Source: Herbaspirillum sp. DW155 (GTDB lineage: Bacteria; Pseudomonadota; Gammaproteobacteria; Burkholderiales; Burkholderiaceae_D). Taken from it: a stretch of DNA of 64,000 bases. The stretch's first letter is position 1. Each line of letters begins with the position of its first letter. The position numbers were made by a program, and so were the translations under genes. Below are positions 8,162-15,634 of the stretch, piece after piece. The notes beneath the pieces were generated by a model, which searched no databases, was not told where the DNA came from, and saw nothing but the letters and a program-made list of their open reading frames with translations. Location of the stretch: NCBI RefSeq assembly GCF_037076565.1, contig NZ_AP029028.1, positions 2,418,001-2,482,000 of the forward strand. Reading direction: 5' to 3'.

Positions 8162-10713
8162 GCCGTTCGTCCTCTGCGCTGGACCGTTATCACGCCAAGC
8201 GCGATTTCAGCATCACGCCCGAGCCTTCCGGCGGGGGAGAACGGGCGAGCCAGGCCGGCAGCCTGCAATTTTTCATCCAGCGCCACCATGCCCGGCGGCT
8301 GCATTACGATTTCCGGCTGGAGCTCGATGGCGTGCTCAAGAGCTGGGCCGTTCCCAAAGGCCCCAGCCTGGACCCGCACGACAAGCGCCTGGCCGTGCGG
8401 GTGGAAGATCATCCTTTCGATTACGGCAGCTTTGAAGGCGACATTCCGGCCCATCAATACGGCGCCGGGCACGTGGTGCTGTGGGATCGCGGCCAGTGGC
8501 TACCGCACGGCGATCCGCATGCCGGGCTCAAGAAGGGCCATCTCAGCTTCGCGCTGTCGGGCGACAAGCTGCAAGGCCGCTGGGCCCTGGTGCGCATGGG
8601 CAAGCCCGCCGGGGATGGCAAGGAGAACTGGCTGCTCATCAAGGAGGACGATGAGGCCGCCCAGACCGGCGAGGCTGCGGCCATTACCGAGCTGCGCCCG
8701 GAAAGCGTCAAGGACAAGGGCGATGCCGCGCCTGCCGGCAAGGCCCGACGCGCTGCTCCAGACCCTGCACGCAGCGACATGCCCGAGACAGTCGAGGTCC
8801 AGTTGGCGACGCTGGTCGATAGCGCTCCCCAGGGCGACGAGTGGCTCTCCGAATTGAAATTCGACGGTTATCGCGGCCTGTGCCGCATACAAAACGGCAA
8901 GGCGGCCATCTACACCCGCGAAGGGCTGGACTGGAGCCATCGGTGGCCCGTTCTGGTCGAGGCGCTGGGCAGATTGCCGGTCGAGCAGGCCTGGATCGAT
9001 GGCGAAGTGGTGGCCCTGGACGCCGAGGGCCACATCAGTTTCGAAGCCCTGCAAAACCTGGTGCGCGGTGACCGCCAGCAGGCCAACGGCATCCGCCTGG
9101 CGCTGTATGCCTTTGACCTGCTCTACCTCAACGGCCATGACGTGCGCGAACTTCCGCTGCGTCAGCGCAAGGAACTGCTGCGTGAGATCATCCCGGGCAG
9201 CGATGAACAGGGCTTGCTGCTCTACAGCGAGCACATCGCCGGCCATGCCGATGAAGTGTTTCGCCACGCCTGCCAGCACGGCATGGAAGGCATCGTGGTC
9301 AAGCGTGCCGACGCTGCCTATAGCGGGCGGCGTGACCGCAACTGGCTCAAGGTCAAGTGCGAGCACCGGCAGGAATTCGTCATCGCCGGGTATACCGAGC
9401 CCGCCGGGCAGCGTAGCGGCTTTGGCGCCATCCTGGTGGGTGTGCATGACGAGCAGGGGCAGTTGCGGTACGCAGGCCGTGTGGGGACCGGTTTTGATGA
9501 CCGGCTGCTGGGCAGCATGCTCAAGCGGTTCCACCGTCTGGAGCAGGACCGGCCGGCCTTCGTCAATCCGCCTGCCGGCCAGCAGCGGCGCGGGGTGCAC
9601 TGGTTGAAGCCGGAGCTGGTGGCCGAGGTGAAGTTTGCGCAGTGGACCCAGGCAGGCATCCTGCGCCACGGCAGTTTCGTGGCGCTGCGAGAAGACAAGG
9701 AGCCCGAGGACATCGTGCGCGAGACGCCCCATGCAGCGCCTGACGACACATCGGAGGCGGCTGAGCCAGCCCCGCCTGCACACTCATCCAGGCGCAGCGC
9801 CGAAGACCTGTCCAGGCCCGTGATGGCGGCGGGCGTCAAGCTGACCCATCCCGGCAAGATCCTCTTTCCCGATACCGGCCTGACCAAGCTGGAACTGGCG
9901 CGCTACTACCAGAATGCGGCGCCCTGGATTCTGCCCGAACTCAAGCAGCGCCCACTGTCGCTGGTGCGCTGCCCCGATGGCCATGCCGGCAAGTGCTTCT
10001 TCCAGAAACACACCGGCCAGGGCATGCCGGATGCCATCGAGACCATCGAAGTGCCGGAAGGCGAGGGGACGGCCCACTACATGATGGTCAACGACGTGGC
10101 CGGGCTGGTGGCGACCGTGCAGATGGGCGTGCTGGAGCTGCACGCCTGGGGCGCCACCGGCGGCGCACTGGACAAGCCCGACCGGGTGGTCTTCGACCTC
10201 GACCCGGCCCCGGGGGTGCCGTGGGCCACCGTGGTGGAGGGCGCGCAGCTGGTGCGGGGGCTGCTGCAGGAGATCGGTCTGGCGTGCTTCTTGAAGACTT
10301 CCGGTGGCAAGGGCCTGCATTTCATGGTGCCCATCCGCCCGGAACACGGCTGGGATGTGGTCAAGGACTGGGCGCACAGGGTGGCGGCGCATCTGGCGCG
10401 GCTGCTGCCGGATCGCTTCATTGCACGCATGAGCAAGGCCGCCCGCGAGGGCAAGATCTTCATCGATTATCTGCGCAATGCGCCTGGCGCCACCACCGTG
10501 GTGGCCTATTCGGTGCGCGCGCGGGATGGCGCGCCGGTTTCGGTGCCGATTACCTGGGAAGAGCTGGAGCAGGGCATGCAGGCGGACCATTTCCAGGTCT
10601 CGACCATGCCACGGCGGCTGCAAAGCCTGTCCCGCAGCGATCCCTGGGCCGATTTCGGCAGGTCGCCGCAGCGCTTGACGCGCGCCATGCTGGACGCTTT
10701 CGACCCCGCCTGA
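8158..10713 (+). CDS. ligD: Multifunctional ATP-dependent DNA ligase LigD (851 aa)
   Basis: Three domains in the order PE-LIG-POL, as in Pseudomonas LigD. The 3'-phosphoesterase is at about residues 35-175 (RHHARRLHYDFRLE with His43, His49 and Asp51 as likely metal ligands). The ATP ligase is at about 210-530 (adenylated Lys234 in ELKFDGYRG; later EGIVVKR and NWLKVKCEH). The AEP-type polymerase/primase is at about 560-845 (VFDLDPAPG metal Asp pair; SGGKGLHFMVP). The linkers are Asp/Ala/Pro-rich. With Ku it trims, fills and seals double-strand breaks, mainly in stationary phase. The frame is intact, and the insertion sequence lies 79 bases after the stop. Confidence 0.97.
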   Translation: MSRSSSALDRYHAKRDFSITPEPSGGGERASQAGSLQFFIQRHHARRLHYDFRLELDGVLKSWAVPKGPSLDPHDKRLAVRVEDHPFDYGSFEGDIPAHQYGAGHVVLWDRGQWLPHGDPHAGLKKGHLSFALSGDKLQGRWALVRMGKPAGDGKENWLLIKEDDEAAQTGEAAAITELRPESVKDKGDAAPAGKARRAAPDPARSDMPETVEVQLATLVDSAPQGDEWLSELKFDGYRGLCRIQNGKAAIYTREGLDWSHRWPVLVEALGRLPVEQAWIDGEVVALDAEGHISFEALQNLVRGDRQQANGIRLALYAFDLLYLNGHDVRELPLRQRKELLREIIPGSDEQGLLLYSEHIAGHADEVFRHACQHGMEGIVVKRADAAYSGRRDRNWLKVKCEHRQEFVIAGYTEPAGQRSGFGAILVGVHDEQGQLRYAGRVGTGFDDRLLGSMLKRFHRLEQDRPAFVNPPAGQQRRGVHWLKPELVAEVKFAQWTQAGILRHGSFVALREDKEPEDIVRETPHAAPDDTSEAAEPAPPAHSSRRSAEDLSRPVMAAGVKLTHPGKILFPDTGLTKLELARYYQNAAPWILPELKQRPLSLVRCPDGHAGKCFFQKHTGQGMPDAIETIEVPEGEGTAHYMMVNDVAGLVATVQMGVLELHAWGATGGALDKPDRVVFDLDPAPGVPWATVVEGAQLVRGLLQEIGLACFLKTSGGKGLHFMVPIRPEHGWDVVKDWAHRVAAHLARLLPDRFIARMSKAAREGKIFIDYLRNAPGATTVVAYSVRARDGAPVSVPITWEELEQGMQADHFQVSTMPRRLQSLSRSDPWADFGRSPQRLTRAMLDAFDPA

Positions 10714-10787
10714 ACCGGATGCAAGCTCTACAAGGCGGCAATGTCCTACACGATCTTCATCTTCCTGCCGACTGCGGGGGCAAGAGC

Positions 10788-10792
10788 CCAAC
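10788..10792. repeat. Target-site duplication CCAAC, left copy
   Basis: CCAAC at 10788-10792 directly abuts the left end of the insertion sequence and is repeated at 12123-12127 directly after the right end. Five bases is the duplication length typical of IS2. Confidence 0.85.
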
Positions 10793-10829
10793 TGTAGTTG
10801 CCCCCGCAATTCAGGACACTCAGACATCG

Positions 10830-11723
10830 TTAAGTTACTGATGCTGCAGCCCGTCTGAACTCGCGAGGCGAGCGGTATTTCAGGGCCTTGTGCGGATGGC
10901 GCTCATTGTATTGCTCGAAGGCAGAGGCCAGATGCGTGAGCGCCGTAGGCACATCGGGCTTGTCCATGAAGGCGATGTAATCATGCTTCATCGTTTTTAC
11001 GAACCGCTCCGCCATGCCGTTACTCTGTGGCGAGCGCACGGGCGTGGTCAAGGGCTCCAATCCCAGCTCGCGAGCGAAGCTGCGTGTGCGATGGTCGATG
11101 TAGGCCGAGCCGTTGTCGCTGAGCCATTCAATCACCTGTGGAGTCTGCGTGCTTCCAAACCTCTGCTCCACGGCGGCCAGCATCACGTCGCGCACGACAT
11201 CCCCGCTATGCCCACCGGTAGTGGCCGCCCAGCTGATGGCTTCACGGTCACAACAATCCAGTGCAAACGTCACTCTCAATGCAGCCCCGTCATCACAACG
11301 GAATTCGAAGCCGTCCGAACACCAGCGCGCATTACTTTGCTTGACCGCTACGCGACCATCGTGGCGTCGATTGTCGCGTCTCACACCAGGTCGGCGCAGC
11401 AGCAACGCGTGCTCTCGCATGACGCGATAGACCCGCTTATGGTTCACGCACGCTTGCCCCAGAGATTCCCGGCTACGTCGCAGCAAAGCCCAGATGCGGC
11501 GATAGCCATAGCTCGGCAAGCTCGCGACATACAGCTCAATCTCTTCGAGCAAGCCGCTGTCGCCGACTTTGCGAGCACTACGGCCATCTCGCCATTCCGG
11601 GCTCCGGGCTCGTTTTACTGCCACTGCAGAGCGCGCCACACCGAGAACGTCACAGACCACTTTCATTGGTCGTCCTCCGGCAGCAAGGGCGAGCGCGCAA
11701 TCAGGTTTTTTGACCGGCCCCAT
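10830..11723 (-). CDS. IS2-group transposase OrfB (297 aa; made mainly as OrfAB fusion)
   Basis: The DDE integrase core is visible: RWCSDGFEF (first Asp), [10 protein letters not shown] (second Asp) and [19 protein letters not shown] (Glu), plus the N-terminal [12 protein letters not shown] region typical of IS3-family OrfB. Wording is close to E. coli IS2 OrfB as I remember it ([18 protein letters not shown] near the end). The start is placed at ATG 11723, but translation is more likely by -1 frameshifting from orfA at 11705-11711, which gives the active OrfAB transposase. Confidence 0.92.
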   Translation of the reverse strand: MGPVKKPDCALALAAGGRPMKVVCDVLGVARSAVAVKRARSPEWRDGRSARKVGDSGLLEEIELYVASLPSYGYRRIWALLRRSRESLGQACVNHKRVYRVMREHALLLRRPGVRRDNRRHDGRVAVKQSNARWCSDGFEFRCDDGAALRVTFALDCCDREAISWAATTGGHSGDVVRDVMLAAVEQRFGSTQTPQVIEWLSDNGSAYIDHRTRSFARELGLEPLTTPVRSPQSNGMAERFVKTMKHDYIAFMDKPDVPTALTHLASAFEQYNERHPHKALKYRSPREFRRAAASVT

Positions 11724-12064
11724 TCGACGGCCTCGCGCAGAATCTCGTTCTCCATGGTCTTCTTGCCCAACAGCCGCTGCAGTTCTTTGATTTCCTTGAT
11801 GGCCGCGGCCAGCTCCGAGGCCGGGACTACCGTCTCGCCAGCCTTGACGGCGGTCAGACTGCCTTCCTGGTACTGCTTGCGCCAACCAAACACCTGGTTC
11901 GCGTTCACCCCGTGTCGCCTGGCAACGGCTGATACGGAAGCTCCAGGAGCCAAGGTCTCCTGGACGATGGCTATTTTTTCTTGGGGCGTGCGTCTTCTGC
12001 GACGCTCCGGCTCGGTCAGAATCTCGATGTGCTCCACGGTTTGCCTAGTCGTAAAACTGGTCAT
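11663..12064 (-). CDS. IS2-group OrfA, helix-turn-helix protein (133 aa)
   Basis: HTH region at about residues 22-65 ([20 protein letters not shown], then [20 protein letters not shown]), followed by the leucine-zipper-like [20 protein letters not shown] that multimerises OrfA. It closely follows the IS2 OrfA pattern. It overlaps orfB by 61 bases. OrfA binds the terminal repeats and modulates transposition. Confidence 0.92.
   Translation of the reverse strand: MTSFTTRQTVEHIEILTEPERRRRRTPQEKIAIVQETLAPGASVSAVARRHGVNANQVFGWRKQYQEGSLTAVKAGETVVPASELAAAIKEIKELQRLLGKKTMENEILREAVEWGRSKNLIARSPLLPEDDQ
11705..11711 (-). other. Programmed -1 ribosomal frameshift heptamer AAAAAAC
   Basis: On the minus strand the heptamer A-AAA-AAC lies in exact slippery phase for the orfA frame (codons TCA-AAA-AAC), and slipping back one base enters the orfB frame at CCT. 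IS2 uses an equivalent A-run signal. This phase match supports expression of a fused OrfAB protein. Confidence 0.8.
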
Positions 12065-12122
12065 AAGACTATCCTCTATTTTAAGAGAGTCTTCGTGTCC
12101 TGAGATTCAAGGGGCTATTCCA

Positions 12123-12127
12123 CCAAC
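12123..12127. repeat. Target-site duplication CCAAC, right copy
   Basis: This copy directly follows the right end of the insertion sequence and is identical to 10788-10792. Confidence 0.85.
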
Positions 12128-12150
12128 TTCATAATCCACTTCAACTTGAT

Positions 12151-12169
12151 GGCCCGGCATGTCCGGGCC
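12151..12169 (+). terminator. Hairpin, probably the original ligD terminator displaced by the IS
   Basis: A 7-bp GC stem GGCCCGG / CCGGGCC with loop CATGT, then GTTTGC, which is a weak T-run. Without the IS it would lie about 110 bases after the ligD stop; the 1330-bp IS plus one copy of the duplication now separates them. A role is likely but not proven. Confidence 0.4.
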
Positions 12170-12203
12170 GTTTGCAACCTGACAGAGCACGCCTCGCCGT
12201 GAC

Positions 12204-13319
12204 ATGAACAACAACAAGGATTTGGCCAGCGCCATGAACACCCTCAGCCACCGCACTTCGCTGACCCAGCTGTTGACCCGCCCCCTGCAAGCCGTGATGC
12301 CCGCCCTGATGCCCCAGGCGCCCGCTGCGCTGCACGCCGCCCAGCCGCGCAAGCTGCCGGCCGCGCTGGTGGACCGGTTGCTGGAGCAGGAAGGCCGGCG
12401 CGGCATGCGCCACGCAGATTTACCCCGTGCCACCTTCAATGCTCCCCAGCCGGCGGCTCATCGGGCGGCCACCTTCAGCTATCCGCTGCATATCGACCGT
12501 GCCAGCATTGAAGCCTTGCCGGCCGCCTGCGGCGTGTACATTTTGCGCGATATGAACGATCAGGCCTTGTATGTCGGCCGCAGCGTGAATCTGCGCAGCC
12601 GCGTGCTGGCTCACTTGCACAATCATGAAGAACAATTCCTGATCAGCCAGACGCGTCGCATCGAATGCCGTCGCACCGCCGGCGAGCTGGGCGCAGCCTT
12701 GCTGGAGAACTGCCTGCTGCGCGATCTGCGCCCCTCTCACAACAAGAAGCAGCGCATCAAGCGCGGACTGTTCACCTTGCGTCTGAATACCGCTGGCCAG
12801 CCGCAAGTGGCCCCGGTCGGGGAGCACGAATTCAACCGCGCCGAGAATCTTTTCGGCCTCTACACCAGCGAACGCGCGGCCCAGGACGCCTTGCAAAAGA
12901 TGGTGGAAGGCCACGGCCTGTGCTCCATCGCCACCGGCCTGGAACGCAGTGACGGATCCGGCATGGCCTGTTTCGGCCGCCAGATCCGCCGCTGCCGTGG
13001 CGCCTGCACCGGCGAAGAGTCGCATGAACAGCACCAGCAGCGCCTGATGCAGGCGCTGGAAGACCTGCGCATCCTGCCCTGGCCTTATGCCGGGCCGATG
13101 GGGCTGGTGGAGCAGGGCGATGGCTGGCAGCAGGTGCACGTGATCGACCATTGGCGCTACCTGGGTTCGCTGGACCGGGACCACCGCCAGCTTTCCAGCC
13201 GCCCGGCGGCCAGCCTCAAGGGCTTTGACCTGGAAACGTACAAGCTGGTGATCCAGCCGTATCTGCTGGGCCAGCTGGAACTGCGTCCTTTGCCGGGCCT
13301 GCCGCTGCCGCAGCGCTGA
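12204..13319 (+). CDS. cho: Cho-type UvrC-like GIY-YIG nuclease (371 aa)
   Basis: A GIY-YIG domain lies at about residues 108-190: CGVYILRDMNDQALYVGRSV and NLRSRVLAHL, then ELGAALLENCLLRDLRPSHN with the metal Glu, and KKQRIKRG. The rest matches the Cho/UvrC N-terminal half (CSIATGLE, CFGRQIRRCRGACTGEE), without the UvrC C-terminal endonuclease and HhH parts. Cho makes the 3' incision in nucleotide excision repair with UvrAB. At 371 aa it is longer than E. coli Cho (about 295), with extra residues at the N-terminus. ATG 12204 has a weak RBS; ATG 12234 is an alternative start. It sits beside ku-ligD, with the IS between. Confidence 0.85.
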   Translation: MNNNKDLASAMNTLSHRTSLTQLLTRPLQAVMPALMPQAPAALHAAQPRKLPAALVDRLLEQEGRRGMRHADLPRATFNAPQPAAHRAATFSYPLHIDRASIEALPAACGVYILRDMNDQALYVGRSVNLRSRVLAHLHNHEEQFLISQTRRIECRRTAGELGAALLENCLLRDLRPSHNKKQRIKRGLFTLRLNTAGQPQVAPVGEHEFNRAENLFGLYTSERAAQDALQKMVEGHGLCSIATGLERSDGSGMACFGRQIRRCRGACTGEESHEQHQQRLMQALEDLRILPWPYAGPMGLVEQGDGWQQVHVIDHWRYLGSLDRDHRQLSSRPAASLKGFDLETYKLVIQPYLLGQLELRPLPGLPLPQR

Positions 13320-13330
13320 GCACGCCGCAG

Positions 13331-13362
13331 CACGGGCCGGTTTCGCCGGCCCGTGGCCTTTC
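13331..13362 (+). terminator. Intrinsic terminator of cho
   Basis: Perfect 10-bp stem CACGGGCCGG / CCGGCCCGTG with loop TTTCG, followed by GCCTTTC. It starts 12 bases after the cho stop. Confidence 0.65.
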
Positions 13363-13429
13363 TGGCGCGGCTCATGGCGCGCTGTCTCCATCTCCCTCGA
13401 TTTTTTCTGCGTTTCTCCTTCCCGATCCG

Positions 13430-14806
13430 ATGCAACGACGATTTCCTCTCTCTGTCGCCGCCATCCTGTTGGCTACTCCGGTGACCTTGACCGTGGCCCA
13501 TGCGGCCGAAGCGGGAGGCTTCTGCACCAGTGAACAGACCCTCGACAAGGACCAGTTGGCCGCCACGCTCATCCGGACTTATCCGGTGAGTACGGCCTAC
13601 CTGTCGGTAGGCAAGGAGCCAGCCCCTTTGACCTCACCCCGTGCGCTGGTGGCCTGGCTGCTGCACAAGCGTGCCATGGAGAAATCAGGTGGACAGCCCT
13701 GCCAGGGGGATAGCTGCAACGTTGACCACATGGCGGCGGATGTGCAATCGCTGCTGGAGGGCCAGGATGCACGCTTCCAGCCCAGCGGTCGCAGCGATGT
13801 GGTGGCTTTCTTCCGCGACGACAGTCATGTGGCCTTGCGCTGCAAGGTGGCGGATGCGACCCCGGCGTTGGCCCACGCTGATACCGCCTTGCGCATGGGT
13901 CTGGCGGCGGCTCCTGCGCCCACGCCGGCGGCTGGCCCCGCGACGCCACCCGTTGCCGCTGCGGCTGGGGCGGCACAGACGCAGCAGGGCGGGTGGATGG
14001 ATCATGTGCGTATTCGCGGCAATCCTGACCAGCTGTCCATCGATCATCGCGACAAGGCCGCGTTCGCCTCGGTCGACCGCGCGCGCGTGGCGCTGGCCAA
14101 CGACGACGTGGCGCAATCGCGCACCAATGACGTGGTGGTCTACGCGGGCTATTCGCTGGACAAGCGCCCCATGGGGGAGCCGGGCAGCACTTATGAGGCG
14201 GTGCCTTATGTGGGCTTCAAGCAGAATCGTGTCATCAACTATGACAGCGGCAGTGCCGAGGTCACCACGACGCGCACCAGTCAGGTGGGGATGCTGTCGG
14301 CCTTCCACTTTGCCCATGCCGATACGGCCAACACTGAAGACCTGACGGCGCGCCCCGACTACCTGGTCAACAACAGCGACGGATCGCGGCTGCTGACGGT
14401 CAACTTTACGCTCACGCCGGTGCGGCCGGGCGTGCTCAACGATTTCCTGCGCTGGAACAATGGCCTGGCCTTCAAGCCCATCCTGATTGGCCAGAGCCGC
14501 AATGGTATCTACATCAACCGGGGTGATCCGGATGTGGTTGACCAGCATCGTGACTTCATTCGCCTGGGTGCGCAGGCGGGGTTCACGCTGTCTTCCACCA
14601 ATCCGGCGTTGCCGTTCGATTTCACGACGACCTTTACGGGATTGAAGGCATTGCAGGGCAGCCGCAGCATTCACTACTGGAAGTCGGTGCTGACCTACAA
14701 CTTCAACCAGAATGTGGGCTTGAGCCTGGATTATTCGAACGGCTTGCTGCCGGATAGCGGAGATCCGGAGCGCAAGTGGGGGTTGGGGGTGTCGAGCAAG
14801 TTTTGA
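13430..14806 (+). CDS. Putative outer-membrane beta-barrel protein (458 aa)
   Basis: N-terminal Sec signal peptide (LSVAAILLATPVTLTVAHAAEA). Residues about 160-185 are an Ala/Pro linker that splits a globular N-terminal part from a C-terminal part. The latter has alternating polar/aromatic strands (TNDVVVYAGYSLDK, AVPYVGFKQNRVI, SIHYWKSVLTYNFNQNVGLS) and ends in Phe (GLGVSSKF), as outer-membrane proteins usually do. I looked for the phospholipase A (PldA) HSNG signature and did not find it. Function unknown. The RBS is not obvious. Confidence 0.55.
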   Translation: MQRRFPLSVAAILLATPVTLTVAHAAEAGGFCTSEQTLDKDQLAATLIRTYPVSTAYLSVGKEPAPLTSPRALVAWLLHKRAMEKSGGQPCQGDSCNVDHMAADVQSLLEGQDARFQPSGRSDVVAFFRDDSHVALRCKVADATPALAHADTALRMGLAAAPAPTPAAGPATPPVAAAAGAAQTQQGGWMDHVRIRGNPDQLSIDHRDKAAFASVDRARVALANDDVAQSRTNDVVVYAGYSLDKRPMGEPGSTYEAVPYVGFKQNRVINYDSGSAEVTTTRTSQVGMLSAFHFAHADTANTEDLTARPDYLVNNSDGSRLLTVNFTLTPVRPGVLNDFLRWNNGLAFKPILIGQSRNGIYINRGDPDVVDQHRDFIRLGAQAGFTLSSTNPALPFDFTTTFTGLKALQGSRSIHYWKSVLTYNFNQNVGLSLDYSNGLLPDSGDPERKWGLGVSSKF

Positions 14807-15160
14807 TTATTGGACGGAGTGCTGATGGGGGATGGATGTCGTGCTGGGGCGCGGTTTAATCGCATCCTTTATCAAACCTCTGCATCCACAGTGGACGTGA
14901 CAGTGACATGTTGCCTGAGATAGGCCTTATGGGTGGGAGTTTTGCTTGCACAGAGCAGGGTCTGGATCAGTTGATGTGCATCGTTGGCTAGTTCCTCCTT
15001 TAGTTCTGAACGTTGATTGTGTGAACAGGCCCTGGGCAGCGCCAGGCCTTGCACGGGGGGATTGCTTGAAACTCGCAAGTTCACCGTACGACAAACACCG
15101 GGCGACGGTTACATTGATATTTTTTCCGCCTTTAAATGCAGTAAAGCCTCTAAGGCACTT
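14807..15160. other. Gap without a supported gene (354 bases)
   Basis: A 70-codon minus-strand frame (14872-15084) exists but has no RBS and no recognisable domain, and it crosses the repeat at 15011-15036, so it is not called. The right third is AT-rich, like the effector/immunity region that follows. Confidence 0.5.
15011..15036 (-). repeat. Dispersed GGGCCTGTTCAC repeat, copy 1 (half element)
   Basis: GTGAACAGGCCCTGGG (15021-15036) is identical over 16 bases to 58212-58227. Read on the minus strand it extends into CACAATCAACG, paralleling the other copies. Only one arm is present here. Confidence 0.6.
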
Positions 15161-15634
15161 TTAATACGACTGCTTTCCTGGAAATGATGGGCATGTCTCA
15201 ATTTCAGGCTTCATGTAATAAGTCATATTGACCACTTCTCCCGTAGCTTGGTCTATCACGTAGTCGTCCACCATGACAACTCTTCGATCCGCGCTGAAGG
15301 TCGCCCCGTAGGGGCCCCGCGTGACCGTATAGTAATTAATGATCTTTCCCTTCTCAAGGTTAATGAGGTAAACCTTGCTAAAAGGTGGTATGCCTAGCTG
15401 TTCTTTGCTGCGATCGACTCCCCATACCACTGCGCGAGTCCGAGCGCAGTTAACGGCCCAGTCATTAATGAAGATGTTTAGATGAATATTGATAGTCCGT
15501 GTGCCAATTTCGAACTCGAATCGGTTCGCAGCCCCTCGGAACGAACTGCGGAGTTCAAGGCTCTCTCCCAAAGTCGTCCCTGAGAAAGAGAGTCCTATTA
15601 AAAAACATAGAGTTACGGAAAGTTTAGTTTTCAT
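15161..15634 (-). CDS. Probable periplasmic immunity protein for the adjacent T6SS effector (157 aa)
   Basis: ATG 15634-15632 overlaps the end of the effector gene by 11 bases, suggesting coupled translation. The N-terminus is a Sec signal peptide (KLSVTLCFLIGLSFSGTTLG, cleavage near LG-ES), which suits an inhibitor working in the periplasm against a wall-degrading toxin. The mature part is beta-rich (YLINLEKGKIINYYTVTRG, then VVMVDDYVIDQATGEVV), with two Cys. No family is recognised. GC is low: 27 of 60 bases at 15361-15420. The immunity role is inferred from position and export signal only. Confidence 0.6.
   Translation of the reverse strand: MKTKLSVTLCFLIGLSFSGTTLGESLELRSSFRGAANRFEFEIGTRTINIHLNIFINDWAVNCARTRAVVWGVDRSKEQLGIPPFSKVYLINLEKGKIINYYTVTRGPYGATFSADRRVVMVDDYVIDQATGEVVNMTYYMKPEIETCPSFPGKQSY

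Larger units (their letters stand above)
10793..12122 (-). mobile_element. IS3-family insertion sequence, IS2 group, 1330 bp, complete
   Basis: Both ends begin TG when read inward, and they match over about 36 bases with mismatches and one gap: left TGTAGTTGCCCCCGCAAT then TCAGGACACTCAGAC; right (read inward on the minus strand) TGGAATAGCCCCTTGAAT then CTCAGGACACGAAGAC. The element is 1330 bp, against 1331 bp for IS2, and it holds overlapping orfA and orfB with a -1 frameshift signal. It is flanked by the 5-bp duplication CCAAC. Orfs, ends and duplication are all intact, so it is probably active and recently inserted. It sits between ligD and cho. Confidence 0.93.

Noticed and set aside
13430-14806. 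Outer-membrane phospholipase A
   Set aside because: Barrel-like C-terminus is suggestive, but the catalytic HSNG-type signature is absent.
14872-15084. 70-codon minus-strand frame in the gap before the immunity gene
   Set aside because: It crosses the dispersed repeat copy 1, lacks an RBS at its start and shows no recognisable domain; could be a decayed gene but there is no support.
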